Source: Planctomycetaceae bacterium (GTDB taxonomy: Bacteria; Planctomycetota; Planctomycetia; Pirellulales; UBA1268). Taken from it: a stretch of DNA of 61,811 nucleotides. Made by a program: the position numbers and the translations under genes. Shown here one piece after another: positions 31,467 through 41,054 of this stretch (its first letter is position 1; every line of letters begins with the position of its first letter). Location of the stretch: contig SXWA01000004.1 in assembly GCA_005791575.1 (NCBI GenBank), positions 1 through 61,811 of the forward strand, in the 5' to 3' direction. A model generated the notes under the pieces. That model worked only from the letters and a program-made list of their open reading frames with translations. It was not told where the DNA came from and did not search any database.

Positions 31467-32810
31467 TCAGCCCGGTGTCGGTCCGGAGGCACTGCCGGCA
31501 TCCCCCGCGAGCCGGCGGCGGATCTCCGCCAGCCGCTCGCCGATCCGCTTCTCCTCGCCGCGGTCGGAAGGCTCGTAGTAGCGCTTCTCCACACCGAGGT
31601 AGTCCTGCGCCGCGATCGCGTCGGGCTCGTCCTGCGAATAGCGGTAGCCGGCGCCGCGGCCGAGGGCGCGGGCGGAAGCGGAGTGCCCGTCACGGAGGTG
31701 CCGCGGCACGGGGATGACCGCCTGCTCGCGCACGTCGTCCCGCGCGGCGGCGATCGCGGTGGTGCAGGCGTTGCTCTTGGGCGCCACCGCGAGGTAGGTC
31801 ACCGCCTGCGCGAGGGTCAGCTGACACTCCGGCAGGCCGACGAACTCGGTTGCCTGCATCGCCGCCACGGCCACCACGAGCGCCCGGGGGTCGGCATTGC
31901 CGACATCCTCGCTCGCGAGGATCACGAGCCGGCGGGTGAGGAACCGCACGTCCTCCCCCCCCTCGAGCATCCGCGCCAACCAGTAGAGCCCGGCGTCGGG
32001 ATCGCTGCCGCGGATGCTCTTGATGAGGGCACTGGCGCAGTCGTAGTGCGTGTCGCCGGCATCGTAGGCGACCACCTTCCGCTGGACGCTCTCCCGGGCG
32101 AGATCGATGCCGAACACCAGTGGCCGCACCGGCTCGGAGAGGACGCCGATCTCCAGGGCCCCCAGCGCCCGCCGCGCATCGCCGTCGGCGGTGGCGACGA
32201 GATGGTCGAGGGCCTCGTCGGTGATCGTGATCGGCTCGGTGCCGAGCCCGTGGTCGCGGTCGGCGAGCGCACGCCGGAGGATCGTCCGGATGTCGTCGGC
32301 GGTGAGCGGCTCGAGGGCGAAGAGGCGGCTCCGGCTGACCAGCGCCGTGGTGAGGGCGAAGGACGGATTCTGGGTCGTCGCCCCCACCAGCGCGACCACC
32401 CCCTGCTCGACGTCGGGCAGGAGCACGTCCTGCTGGGCCTTGTTTACGCGGTGTATCTCGTCGTTTAACAGGCTGGTGCGCTGGCCGTCGTCCTCGAGCC
32501 GCCGCCGCGCGCCATCGAGGACCTCGCGGACATCCTTCACGCCCGCCGCCGTGGCGGAGAGTTCGACGAACCGGCGGCGCGTCTCCCCGGCGATGATCTC
32601 CGCGAGCGTGGTCTTCCCCACCCCCGGCGGCCCATGGAGGATCACCGAGCCGAGCCGGTCGCTCTCGATGAGGCGCCGCAGCAACCGCCCCGGGCCGACG
32701 GCATGCCCCTGCCCGACATACTCGGCCAGCCGCCGCGGTCGCATCCGCGTCGCCAAGGGCACCGCCCGGGCGCGGTTGGCGGCGCGGGAGGCGGCGAAGA
32801 GATCGGCCAT
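31467..32810 (-). CDS. rarA: Replication-associated recombination protein A (clamp-loader-like AAA+)
   Basis: 447 residues. RarA/MgsA works at stalled replication forks. Seen: [19 protein letters not shown] at the start, Walker [11 protein letters not shown], sensor [12 protein letters not shown], and the C-terminal tetramerisation part ([20 protein letters not shown] and [11 protein letters not shown]). The Walker B region reads [17 protein letters not shown], whereas the family norm is TILFIDEIHRFNKAQQD: the residue before Asp-Glu is Asn. This stretch also uses TTA, ATA and GTA codons that are rare in the window. The start was taken at the ATG giving MADLFAASR; the frame is open upstream. 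It sits between dtd and the kinase gene. Confidence 0.92.
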   Translation of the reverse strand: MADLFAASRAANRARAVPLATRMRPRRLAEYVGQGHAVGPGRLLRRLIESDRLGSVILHGPPGVGKTTLAEIIAGETRRRFVELSATAAGVKDVREVLDGARRRLEDDGQRTSLLNDEIHRVNKAQQDVLLPDVEQGVVALVGATTQNPSFALTTALVSRSRLFALEPLTADDIRTILRRALADRDHGLGTEPITITDEALDHLVATADGDARRALGALEIGVLSEPVRPLVFGIDLARESVQRKVVAYDAGDTHYDCASALIKSIRGSDPDAGLYWLARMLEGGEDVRFLTRRLVILASEDVGNADPRALVVAVAAMQATEFVGLPECQLTLAQAVTYLAVAPKSNACTTAIAAARDDVREQAVIPVPRHLRDGHSASARALGRGAGYRYSQDEPDAIAAQDYLGVEKRYYEPSDRGEEKRIGERLAEIRRRLAGDAGSASGPTPG

Positions 32811-32827
32811 GGCAACCTCCCCGCGGG

Positions 32828-34540
32828 TCAGCGATTCCAGAGCCGCAGCCGACCGATCTGCAACTCGGTGATGCCCGCGGCACAGACCGTCAGCAGGCCG
32901 ACGATGGCCGCCACGTGCCAGGCGACCTCCGCCGGCCGAGCCACGAGCACCGCCATGTACCCGACCAGCGCGACGACGGTGGCCAGGCGCACCACCCCCG
33001 GCTCGAGCCAGAGGCCGGCCGCACAGACGAGCAGCGGATAGACGGCGACCAGGGGGCCGTTGGCCCCGTCCACCAGCCACAGCAGGCTGCTCACCATCAC
33101 GCCGTCGGTGAGCGCGAACAGTCTGGCGCCGGTTGCCCCGTCGGTGCGACCGATCCCCGGTTGCCCGTGGATGAAATCCATCCCTGGCCCTTGTCCACCC
33201 GGAGCCCCACCGTGGTCACCGACGCCGTGCTCCGCGCACCCCGTGCCCCTGGGGGCCTGACCACAGGCTGCCAGCCGTTCCCAGACGACCGCCAGCATCC
33301 CCCACACGGCCAGGCCGGCGAGCACCGGCGTGTAGAAGCCGACCGCGGCGGGATCGGCGAGGCAGCGGCCAATGATCACGGCCGCGGTGCCGCAGATGCC
33401 GATCAGGCGGAACCCGGCGGCGGGATGGCGGCGGACGAGCCGCACGAACCGGTGCCAGGCGTCCCCCCGGCCGGCCTGAAGCCGCTCACCGCGGAGGAAG
33501 GCTTCGAGGTCGTCGGCCAGCACCGCCGCCGATGGCGGCCTGCGGTCGGGGGATTTGTCGAGGCAGCGCAGGCAGAGCCCGGCGAGGTCGGCCGGCAGGC
33601 GCCGGTTCCACCGGCGCGGCGACACCGCATCGCGCTCGAGCACCTGGAGGAGCGTGGCCAGGCGCGTCCTCCCCGTGAACGGTGGACGACCGGCGAGCAG
33701 TTCGTAGAGGATCGCGCCCAGGGCATAGACATCGCACCGCGCGTCGACCGCCCCGCCGCCGCAGGCCTGCTCCGGTGCCATGTAGGCGGGGGTGCCGAGC
33801 ACCGTGCCCGTGGCGGTGGGATCCCCGTCGGCGCTGTCGTCGCGGGCGAGCCCGAAGTCGGTGATGAACGGGCGATCGGCGCCGTCGAGGAGGATGTTGC
33901 GCGGTTTGAGGTCGCGGTGGAGCACGCCGGCGGCGTGAAGATGATCCACCGCGCGGGCGACGTCGGCCACCAATTGCACCGCGACGGCGAGCGGGAGGGG
34001 ACCACGTGCCAGCCGCGCGCCCAAATCCTCGCCGACCACCAGATCCATGCAGTAGTAGAGCTGCCCCTGGTGCTCCCCCGCATCGTGGATGACCACGATC
34101 CGCGGATGGCGGATCCGGGCTGCCATCCGTGCCTCGGCGAGGAAGCGGCGGCGCTGGTCGTCGCTGGCCTGGGTGCCGCCGGCGAGGATCTTCAGGGCCA
34201 CGTCGCGGCCGAGCCCCGACTGCCGCGCCCGGTAGACAACCCCCATCCCGCCGCGACCGATTTCCCCGAGGATCTCGTAGGGACCAAAGCGCGTGCCGGT
34301 GGGCACCGCGGCGACGGCGGCAGCGGGGTTGTCCTCGAGCCCCGAGGCGAGCAGATCGAGGTCGCCGAGGCAGGCAGCCCACTCCCCGAGCCGGGGATGC
34401 GCTCGGCCCAGGCGATCCTGCTCGCGCGCGTCTCCGGCCTGCAACGCGGCCACGTAGCGGTCGAGGATCTCGGCGGCCGCCGGATCGGCGGCAGGCCCCT
34501 CTCCGGACTCGAGCGCACCGTCGTGCGCGGCGCCTCTCAC
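32828..34540 (-). CDS. Membrane Ser/Thr protein kinase coupled to the sigma factor
   Basis: 570 residues, GTG start overlapping the sigma factor stop as GTGA. After an 85-residue N-terminal helical segment typical of planctomycete kinases, the kinase domain spans about residues 87-350: GRGGMG loop (95-100), Lys117 in VALKIL, HRDLKPRN at 208-215, DFG at 228-230 and the APEQA segment. It looks active. The C-terminal 200 residues hold about six hydrophobic segments (for example AGVVR and VVALVGYMAVLVA), so the kinase is tethered to the membrane. The GTGA coupling implies that kinase and ECF sigma factor are made together and probably act in one signal path. Confidence 0.9.
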   Translation of the reverse strand: MRGAAHDGALESGEGPAADPAAAEILDRYVAALQAGDAREQDRLGRAHPRLGEWAACLGDLDLLASGLEDNPAAAVAAVPTGTRFGPYEILGEIGRGGMGVVYRARQSGLGRDVALKILAGGTQASDDQRRRFLAEARMAARIRHPRIVVIHDAGEHQGQLYYCMDLVVGEDLGARLARGPLPLAVAVQLVADVARAVDHLHAAGVLHRDLKPRNILLDGADRPFITDFGLARDDSADGDPTATGTVLGTPAYMAPEQACGGGAVDARCDVYALGAILYELLAGRPPFTGRTRLATLLQVLERDAVSPRRWNRRLPADLAGLCLRCLDKSPDRRPPSAAVLADDLEAFLRGERLQAGRGDAWHRFVRLVRRHPAAGFRLIGICGTAAVIIGRCLADPAAVGFYTPVLAGLAVWGMLAVVWERLAACGQAPRGTGCAEHGVGDHGGAPGGQGPGMDFIHGQPGIGRTDGATGARLFALTDGVMVSSLLWLVDGANGPLVAVYPLLVCAAGLWLEPGVVRLATVVALVGYMAVLVARPAEVAWHVAAIVGLLTVCAAGITELQIGRLRLWNR

Positions 34541-35187
34541 AGCTGCCCCCCCTCCGCTCCGCGGGTCGTGCCCCGATCCTCGCCGAGCGTGCCGCGGAGA
34601 CTTTCCAGCGCTCTCATCCACAGCATCCGGCAGGCGCCCGCGGAGCGGTCCATCCGCCGCGCCACCTCCTCGAACGGCAGCCGCTCGATGTTGCGCAGCT
34701 CGATCACCCGGCGGTGATCCTCGGGAAGGCGATCGAGGGCGGCGGCGAGTTCCATCTCGCGTTCCCAGCGCAGGAGCCGCTGGCTCGGCGAGGAGCGGGA
34801 ATCGGTGACCGGACCGATGGCCGCCGCAGCCGAATCGACGTCGAGCGACCGCTCGCGGCCGGCGGCCCGGCGCGCCGCCACCCGATGGCCCCGCGCCGCG
34901 TCGAGGGCGTTGTGGGTGGCGATCCCGCGCAGCCATGCCAGCCACTGCGCCGGCGACTCCCCGGCGAACCGGTCGAACCCACGATGCGCTTCGAGGAGCG
35001 ACTGCTGGACGATGTCCGATGCGTCGACACGCGCCGCCAGCCCCCGTTGCAGGTGGCAGCGGGCCACCGTCGCCACGTAGCTGCGGCAGGCGGTGAAGAG
35101 CCGTTCACGGGCAGCGGCATCCCCCGACCGGGCGCGGGTAAGCCACTCGGCGATCGGACCGCTGGAGGAGAGGTCGCCGTCAGCCAT
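34537..35187 (-). CDS. ECF-type RNA polymerase sigma factor
   Basis: 216 residues. Region 2 is visible in DASDIVQQSLLEAHRGFDRF and LAWLRGIATHNALD, and region 4 helix-turn-helix in LPEDHRRVIELRNIERLPFE followed by EVARRMDRSAGACRML. The spelling matches the planctomycete ECF groups found next to Ser/Thr kinases. No anti-sigma factor is adjacent, so the coupled kinase is the likely controller. The ATG at 35187 (MADGDLSSSG) was preferred over the GTG at 35196. Confidence 0.9.
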   Translation of the reverse strand: MADGDLSSSGPIAEWLTRARSGDAAARERLFTACRSYVATVARCHLQRGLAARVDASDIVQQSLLEAHRGFDRFAGESPAQWLAWLRGIATHNALDAARGHRVAARRAAGRERSLDVDSAAAAIGPVTDSRSSPSQRLLRWEREMELAAALDRLPEDHRRVIELRNIERLPFEEVARRMDRSAGACRMLWMRALESLRGTLGEDRGTTRGAEGGQL

Positions 35188-35222
35188 GGTCAGCACGCCC
35201 AGCGCACGAGGCCGGTGGGGTG

Positions 35223-35633
35223 TCAGCCCCGCCAGACGAACTCCACCGCGGCATCGATCCCGGCGGCGATGCTCCGGTGAACCGGACAGCCCAGCGCCGC
35301 CTGCTCGAGGAGTGCCCGTTGCGGATGGTCGGCCGGCAGTGGCACCGTGATCCGCGTTCGGAGGGCGGCGATCCGCCGCGGGGGATCGGTCGCCATCTCC
35401 TTGGTCGTCTCGGCGGTCATGCCGGCGAGATCGATCCCGTGCCGCTCGGCGGCGATCCCCATGATCGTCATCATGCAGGTGCTGAGTGACGTGGCCAGCA
35501 GATCGGTGGGCGAGAAACTCTCCCCCCGACCGTGGTTATCGACCGGGGCATCGGTGAGGAGGGTGGCGCCGGAGGGTTCGTGCACGGCCCGGCACCGCAA
35601 TCCGCCCTCGTAGGTAGTCGTCAACCGCACCAT
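35223..35633 (-). CDS. OsmC/Ohr-family peroxide-response protein
   Basis: 136 residues. OsmC proteins reduce organic hydroperoxides with two cysteines as homodimers in the cytosol. Both cysteine sites are seen: STCMMTIMG and LGCPVHRSI, and the typical DNHGRGESFSPTDLLA. Length matches. The ATG at 35633 begins MVRLTTTYEGG. It is divergent from the ubiD gene (35739) and ends 35 bp upstream of the sigma factor's start, on the same strand. Confidence 0.88.
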   Translation of the reverse strand: MVRLTTTYEGGLRCRAVHEPSGATLLTDAPVDNHGRGESFSPTDLLATSLSTCMMTIMGIAAERHGIDLAGMTAETTKEMATDPPRRIAALRTRITVPLPADHPQRALLEQAALGCPVHRSIAAGIDAAVEFVWRG

Positions 35634-35738
35634 GAGCCTGCTCCCTCGGAATCCCACCCCCTGGTCCCGGCCGCAGCCGCCGGGACGACTATAACGATCG
35701 AGTGTACCGGCCACCGCGGTCGGCAGCGCCGCTGACGG

Positions 35739-37637
35739 GTGCCGACGATGGGATTCCGCTCACTCCAGGACTGCGTGCGGGCCCTCGCGGCGGCCGGGGA
35801 ACTGGTCGCGATCGATCATCCGGTCGATCCACGGCTGGAGATCGCCGAGATCCAGCGACGGCTGTTCCGCAGCGGTGGGCCGGCCGTCCTCTTCCGCCAT
35901 CCCACGGGATCGGCATTCCCGATCCTCGTCAACCTCTACGGCACGCGCCGGCGCGTGGAACGGATCTTCGCCGACACCCTCGAACGGGTGCGCCGGCTGG
36001 TGGAACTGAAGATCGACCCCCAGGCGGCGCTGCAGCGGCCGTGGCGCTACTGGCGCGCCCCGCTCGACGCCCTGACGATGCTTCCGCGGAGCGTGCGCCG
36101 GGGCCCGGTGCTCACCCATGCGATCCCCCTCGACCACCTGCCGCAGGTGGTGTCGTGGCCCGGAGACGGCGGTCCCTTCGTCACCCTGCCGGCTGTCTAC
36201 ACCGAGGACCCGGCAGCCCCGGGCACGAAGCATTCGAACCTGGGGATGTACCGGGTCCAACTGGCGGGCCCGGCCTACGATCCACTCCACGAGGTGGGCC
36301 TCCACTACCAGTTGCACCGTGGCATCGGCATCCACCATCGCCGCGCACTCGATCGCGGCGAACCGCTGCGCGTGGTGATCACCGTGGGAGGTTCACCGGC
36401 GCTCGCGGTGGCGGCGATGATGCCGCTGCCGGAGGGGCTGTCGGAACTGACCTTCGCCGGGGCGCTGGCGGGCCACCGCATCCCGATGGTGCGGCGGCCG
36501 GGGCGGCCGGCCGTCTATGCCGACGCCGATTTCGCCATCGAGGGCACGATCCTCCCCGACACCAAGCCGGAGGGCCCGTTCGGCGACCACCTCGGCTACT
36601 ACGCCAGGCAGCATCATTTCCCCGCACTCCGCGTCGAACATGTCTGGCACCGGCCGGGCGCGATCTGGCCCGCCACGGTGGTGGGACGCCCCCCGCAGGA
36701 AGACACGCTCTTCGGCTGGCTCGTCCACGAACTCACCGGGCCGGTCATCCCCACCGTGCTGCCGGGGGTGTCGAGCGTGCATGCCGTCGATGCCGCCGGG
36801 GTCCACCCGCTGCTGTTGGCGGTGGGCAGCGAACGCTACCTCCCCTGGCGGCGCAGCGACCGACCGGCAGAACTACTCACCCAATCCGCCGCGATCCTCG
36901 GTCAGGGGCAGTTGTCGCTGGCGAAGTACCTGCTCATCGTCGACGGCCATGGTGCCCCGGGCCTCGACGCCCACGACGTCCCGGCGTTCCTCACCCATCT
37001 GCTCGAGCGCGTCGACTGGCGGCGCGACTGCCACTTCCACACCGAGACCACGATCGACACGCTCGACTACTCCGGGAGCGGCTTCAACGCCGGCAGCAAA
37101 CTGGTGGTTGCCGCCCGAGGGCCGGCCAGCCGCGAATTGCCGCGCGAACTGCCCGTCATGGTGCCGCTGCCGGCGGGATTCTCGACGCCGTGCGTCTGCC
37201 GGCCGGGCATCGTGGCCCTGCGCGGGCCGACGATCGAACCCCGCCCCGTGCTCGCCGCCCCCGACGAGGAATCAATCTGGCGATGCTCTGCGACTGCGGT
37301 CTGGAGCGCCGATATCGACCGCCTGACGGCGGCCATCGGCGCCGATCACCCGCTCCGCGGCTGGCCGTTGATCGTCGTCGTCGACGACGCGGAATTCACC
37401 GCTGCTCGTCTCGAGAACTTCCTCTGGGTGACCTTCACCCGGTCAAACCCCGCCGCCGACGTGCACGGCGTAGAGGCCGGCATCCGCAACAAGCACTGGG
37501 GCTGCCGTGGTCCACTGGTGATCGATGCCCGGCTCAAGCCCCACCACGCCCCGCCCGTCGAGGAGGACCCGGCGGTGACGGAGCGGGTCGACGCGCTGTG
37601 CGCGCGTGGCGGACCTTTGGCCGGGCTGTTGCCCTGA
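35739..37637 (+). CDS. UbiD-family decarboxylase (prenylated-FMN type)
   Basis: 632 residues; GTG start at 35739, with an ATG three codons later. UbiD enzymes use prenylated FMN to decarboxylate aromatic or unsaturated acids. Family features: KHSNLGMYRVQL for metal/prFMN binding, IGIHHRRA, the conserved Glu/Asp region in EGPFGDHLGYYA, and a C-terminal VDWRRDCHFHTETTIDTLDY region. Longer than E. coli UbiD (about 497 residues), in the range of the larger family subgroup that includes menaquinone-pathway enzymes. No UbiX prenyltransferase is in the window, so the cofactor must come from elsewhere. Substrate unknown. Confidence 0.88.
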   Translation: MPTMGFRSLQDCVRALAAAGELVAIDHPVDPRLEIAEIQRRLFRSGGPAVLFRHPTGSAFPILVNLYGTRRRVERIFADTLERVRRLVELKIDPQAALQRPWRYWRAPLDALTMLPRSVRRGPVLTHAIPLDHLPQVVSWPGDGGPFVTLPAVYTEDPAAPGTKHSNLGMYRVQLAGPAYDPLHEVGLHYQLHRGIGIHHRRALDRGEPLRVVITVGGSPALAVAAMMPLPEGLSELTFAGALAGHRIPMVRRPGRPAVYADADFAIEGTILPDTKPEGPFGDHLGYYARQHHFPALRVEHVWHRPGAIWPATVVGRPPQEDTLFGWLVHELTGPVIPTVLPGVSSVHAVDAAGVHPLLLAVGSERYLPWRRSDRPAELLTQSAAILGQGQLSLAKYLLIVDGHGAPGLDAHDVPAFLTHLLERVDWRRDCHFHTETTIDTLDYSGSGFNAGSKLVVAARGPASRELPRELPVMVPLPAGFSTPCVCRPGIVALRGPTIEPRPVLAAPDEESIWRCSATAVWSADIDRLTAAIGADHPLRGWPLIVVVDDAEFTAARLENFLWVTFTRSNPAADVHGVEAGIRNKHWGCRGPLVIDARLKPHHAPPVEEDPAVTERVDALCARGGPLAGLLP

Positions 37638-37693
37638 GGGCTGGCCCGGTTTCGACAAGGGGCAGCAGGCGTGCGAACACCGCCGCGGAGCCA

Positions 37694-38062
37694 TCAGGCC
37701 GAGATTGAGGCGATCCGCACCTTCGTCGCCAGCGAGCGGTGGCCGGTGCGGCGGCGGTAGTTCTTCCGCCGGGCGAACTTCTGCACATAGAGCTTCTTGC
37801 CCTGCTCGACGCCGAGGACCTCGGCCTTCACCGTCGCACCCTTCACCAGCGGCTTGCCGATCGTGAGCTTCCCGCCGTGGCTCACCGCCAGCACCTCCTC
37901 GAACACCACCTCGCTCCCAGCCGGGAGATGACGGAAGTCGATCTCCAGTTCCTGCCCTTCCATCACCCGGTACTGGCGGCCACCGTCGGCGACGATGGCA
38001 TAGTGATGGCCGGCACCGGTCATCGCGGAGGAGGAGGAAGCGGAGGCTGTCTGCTTGGCCAT
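37694..38062 (-). CDS. rplU: 50S ribosomal protein L21
   Basis: 122 residues; the L21 core (YAIVADGGRQYRVMEGQELE, then FARRKNYRRRTGHRSLATKV) follows an 18-residue Ser/Ala-rich N-terminal extension that standard L21 (about 103 residues) lacks. The usual partner L27 (rpmA) is not next to it; the neighbours are ubiD and the phosphoesterase gene, so the common rplU-rpmA operon is split here. The start ATG at 38062 gives MAKQTASASS. Confidence 0.92.
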   Translation of the reverse strand: MAKQTASASSSSAMTGAGHHYAIVADGGRQYRVMEGQELEIDFRHLPAGSEVVFEEVLAVSHGGKLTIGKPLVKGATVKAEVLGVEQGKKLYVQKFARRKNYRRRTGHRSLATKVRIASISA

Positions 38063-38218
38063 GGCTGGGGTCCCGGACACGGTCGCGGTGGTGGGCCGGA
38101 AGAGGGGAACGGTCCCGCCCTCCAGCGGAAACCCGGATGGTATCGCGCCGGTGGCCATGGGTCGAGTCCGGGCCGGTGGCCCCCGGGCGGGAAACGAAAA
38201 AACGGTCTCGGCCGCCCC

Positions 38219-41017
38219 TCAGTCGTCGTCGTCCGGGTCGGCCGCCGCCGCCGTGGCCCATTCCGGGTAGGGGGCTTCGCTCCCCTTCATGGCGTGCCAG
38301 AGGATGCGGTTGAGGAGGTCCTCTGGTGCCCGATCGACGGCGGAGAAATCGATCGCGCTGCTCGCCACGGCATGCGCCCGGAGGAGCGGATCGAGCAGCG
38401 ACTGGGGGTCGCCGTTCATCCGGTCGAGGGGGATGGTGGCCGGCAGCGCGATGAACGGCTCGAGGTCGGGGGTGTCGGTGAAGCAGTCAGCCATCGGCGC
38501 GGCGGCGGCGTCGAACTGGTTCATCGGCCGGAGGCCGAGAATCTGACCGATCGTCCGGAGGATGCTGGTGGTGTTGTAGTGGGTGCTGACGGTGACACCA
38601 CGCTTGGCGTACGGGCTGGCGACGAAGGCGGTGGTGCGGTAGCCGCTGACGTGGTCCCAACCGGCCTGCGGGTCGTCCTCGATGGCGAACACCGCCATCT
38701 TCGGCCAGAACCGGCTCCGCGACAGGCCGGCGACGATCCTGCCGAATGCCAGGTCGTTGTCGGCCACGCAGGCCTCGGGGGTGGGGCAGTTCTTCGCCGT
38801 GCCGCTGGTGTGGTCCTGCGGCAGGCAGATGATGACGAGATTCGGGTAGGTGCCGCGCGACTCGTAGGTGGCCAGTTCCGCCAGCACGCGATCGGCCCTG
38901 AACTGATCAGGCACGCTCATGTTCCACCCCACCGTGTCGGTGGCCGAGATGTCGCGGAGCGACTCGATGGCAGGCGCGCTGGCGAACACCACGTCACCAC
39001 CACCCTTCCAGGCGGCGAAGCAGGCGCGGAAGTCGGGGTGCCCGGGCGTGGCGGGATCGCGCCAGGCGACTCGCGGCATCATGAATTCCCCGTAGTTCCG
39101 CACCGTCTTCCCCGCCTTCCGGCAGGCGTCCCAGATGAACCCCGCCGACGACCAGGCGAGGGCATCGGCATCGGCATCCTCCATGCCGTCGGGGTAGCTG
39201 CGGGGAAACCCGGCGAAGCTCCGCTCGAGGTAGTCGTTGGCCAGCGCCGAGGTGCTCCAGTTGTGGCCATCGGCCGAGAGGATGCCGCAGCAGTAGGTGT
39301 TGTCGAGGAGCACCCAGCGGCGCGCCAGCGCGTGCTGGTTGGGGGTGATTCCCGCGCCGAAGATGCAGAGGTCGGGCCGGCCGCGGCCCTCGGGCATGTC
39401 GCCGAACACCTGGTCGTAGGTCCGATTTTCCTTGATCACGTAGACCACATGCTCGATGAGGCTCGGCTCGCCGATCCGCTCGGGGATCGCACGCGGCGCG
39501 ACCCCCGGCCGCGGCGGCAGCCGACTGGCGGCGATGCGCCCACTGCGGAGGTTGCGGGCCGCGCGCTCCGAACAGGCCTCCAGCAGGTCGCCATCGGGGA
39601 TCGGCAGGAGCGACACGCTGCCGGCATGCTGGTGCGAATTGAACCCCGTGCCCCCCCCCCGCTGCACCCGCGGTTCCCGCGGCAGGCCCTTCATGTTGGC
39701 CACGGCGATCTGGCCCCGCGGTGCATCGACCACCACGCCGGCGGGATGCCAGCCGACTGGAATCAGCCCGACGAGGCGAGTCGCGCCCCGCTCGTCCGGC
39801 TCCCAGTCGAACACCGCGATCGCATTCTGGGCGGCATTGGCGACGTAGAGCCGTTCACCGTCGGGGGCGAAGCCGAGCGCCGCCGGCTGGGCGCCGAACA
39901 GGTCGGCCGGGGTGCGCTTTGTCCACACCGTGTCCACCACGCGGTGCGCCGCGACGTCGATCAGCGACAGGGTGTCGGAGCCCGCGTTGGCGCAGACGGC
40001 GATCCGCCCCCCCGGCGCCACGGCCAGGCCCGAGGGATGGAGCCCGACCGCGATCTCCCGCACGGTCCCGCCCGCAAGATCGATCAGGCTGACGGTGCCC
40101 TCGCTGGCGATGTGGCGCACCGGATCGACCCGGACACGCGTGCCGCGGCCGGCCGGCCCGGTGAGGTCGTCGCTGCCCGGCCGTCGCCCCCCGAGATTGC
40201 TCACCAGCGCCGTGTCGCCCGCGAGGACGACATCGAACGGCGCCACCCCGACGTCGAACGCGCGCAGCAGCCGGCCGCTGGCAGCATCCAACTCCAAGAG
40301 CCGGTTGGAGAGGTTGCCACACACGTACAGCCGGCGGCCGTCGGCCGACAGGGCCAGCCCGCAGGGAATCTCGGCGGCGCGCTGCGGTGCGGCGGCCGGC
40401 GGCAGGACGAACCCCCCTACCGCCGTGACCTTGCCATCCGCCACCGTGAACACCTTCACCGACCCCTGGACGTTGGCCATGTAGAGCCGCGTACCGTCGG
40501 GGGCGAAGGCGAGTCCGGTGAGGCTCAGCAGCGCCTTGCGATCGGGCGACAGATTGCGCTCGGATGACCGTCCGCCGGCCTCGGTTGCCCCGGGCCCACC
40601 GCCGCCAGCCCCCTCTCCTGTGCCACCGCTGGCGGCAACACCGTCGCCGGTCGGCACCACGCGGTCGAGGATCTCGCCGCTGGCCGGATCGATGACCACC
40701 AGTTCCGGCGTCTTGCCCGTCGTCACGAGCACGCGCCCATCCGGGGAGAGGGCGATCGCCTGGGGCCGCAGCCCATCGAGCCTCACCAACCTGCCGAGCG
40801 GCGTGAGTACCTGATCGACCGGCGTGACCACCGAGTCGTCGTCCTGCCTGCCGACACTGGCGTGCGCCACCTCGACCGGCGCCGCGGCGGGCGGCGGCTC
40901 CCCGGCGCCTCCGTGCAGTCCGGCGACGACCATACCCAACCACCCAACGACCGGCCACCCAACGACCGGCCACCCAGCGATCGGCGATGCGGCCACCAGC
41001 CTCCGCAGGCCCGCCAT
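38219..41017 (-). CDS. Secreted beta-propeller / PF04185-type phosphoesterase fusion
   Basis: 932 residues. A signal-like N-terminus (MAGLRRLVAASPIAGWPVV) precedes a seven-bladed beta-propeller of YVTN/NHL style (repeats such as LAFAPDGTRLYMANVQG, LALSADGRRLYVCGN), residues about 70-520. The C-terminal part is a phosphoesterase of the phospholipase-C/acid phosphatase (PF04185) group: EHVVYVIKENRTYDQVFGDM, with the metal-site Asn-Arg, and FWPKMAVFAIEDDPQAGWDH with acidic metal ligands. The fusion is known in planctomycetes and acidobacteria. It probably cleaves phosphate esters outside the cell. The start codon ATG at 41017 is followed by a small in-frame repeat of GWPVV. Confidence 0.88.
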   Translation of the reverse strand: MAGLRRLVAASPIAGWPVVGWPVVGWLGMVVAGLHGGAGEPPPAAAPVEVAHASVGRQDDDSVVTPVDQVLTPLGRLVRLDGLRPQAIALSPDGRVLVTTGKTPELVVIDPASGEILDRVVPTGDGVAASGGTGEGAGGGGPGATEAGGRSSERNLSPDRKALLSLTGLAFAPDGTRLYMANVQGSVKVFTVADGKVTAVGGFVLPPAAAPQRAAEIPCGLALSADGRRLYVCGNLSNRLLELDAASGRLLRAFDVGVAPFDVVLAGDTALVSNLGGRRPGSDDLTGPAGRGTRVRVDPVRHIASEGTVSLIDLAGGTVREIAVGLHPSGLAVAPGGRIAVCANAGSDTLSLIDVAAHRVVDTVWTKRTPADLFGAQPAALGFAPDGERLYVANAAQNAIAVFDWEPDERGATRLVGLIPVGWHPAGVVVDAPRGQIAVANMKGLPREPRVQRGGGTGFNSHQHAGSVSLLPIPDGDLLEACSERAARNLRSGRIAASRLPPRPGVAPRAIPERIGEPSLIEHVVYVIKENRTYDQVFGDMPEGRGRPDLCIFGAGITPNQHALARRWVLLDNTYCCGILSADGHNWSTSALANDYLERSFAGFPRSYPDGMEDADADALAWSSAGFIWDACRKAGKTVRNYGEFMMPRVAWRDPATPGHPDFRACFAAWKGGGDVVFASAPAIESLRDISATDTVGWNMSVPDQFRADRVLAELATYESRGTYPNLVIICLPQDHTSGTAKNCPTPEACVADNDLAFGRIVAGLSRSRFWPKMAVFAIEDDPQAGWDHVSGYRTTAFVASPYAKRGVTVSTHYNTTSILRTIGQILGLRPMNQFDAAAAPMADCFTDTPDLEPFIALPATIPLDRMNGDPQSLLDPLLRAHAVASSAIDFSAVDRAPEDLLNRILWHAMKGSEAPYPEWATAAAADPDDDD
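40941..40985 (+). repeat. Three 15-bp tandem units inside a signal peptide
   Basis: CACCCAACGACCGGC at 40941-40955 and 40956-40970, then a two-base variant at 40971-40985. On the minus strand each unit adds five residues (GWPVV) to the signal peptide of the phosphoesterase gene. Unit length keeps the reading frame. Confidence 0.85.
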
Positions 41018-41054
41018 TCTCCACCTCCTCACTCTCCGAGCTGCGGTGTGGGCG

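Noticed and set aside
37739..40567. 942-codon frame antisense to L21 and the phosphoesterase
   Set aside because: Overlaps two clear genes; Arg/Gly/His-rich antisense composition.
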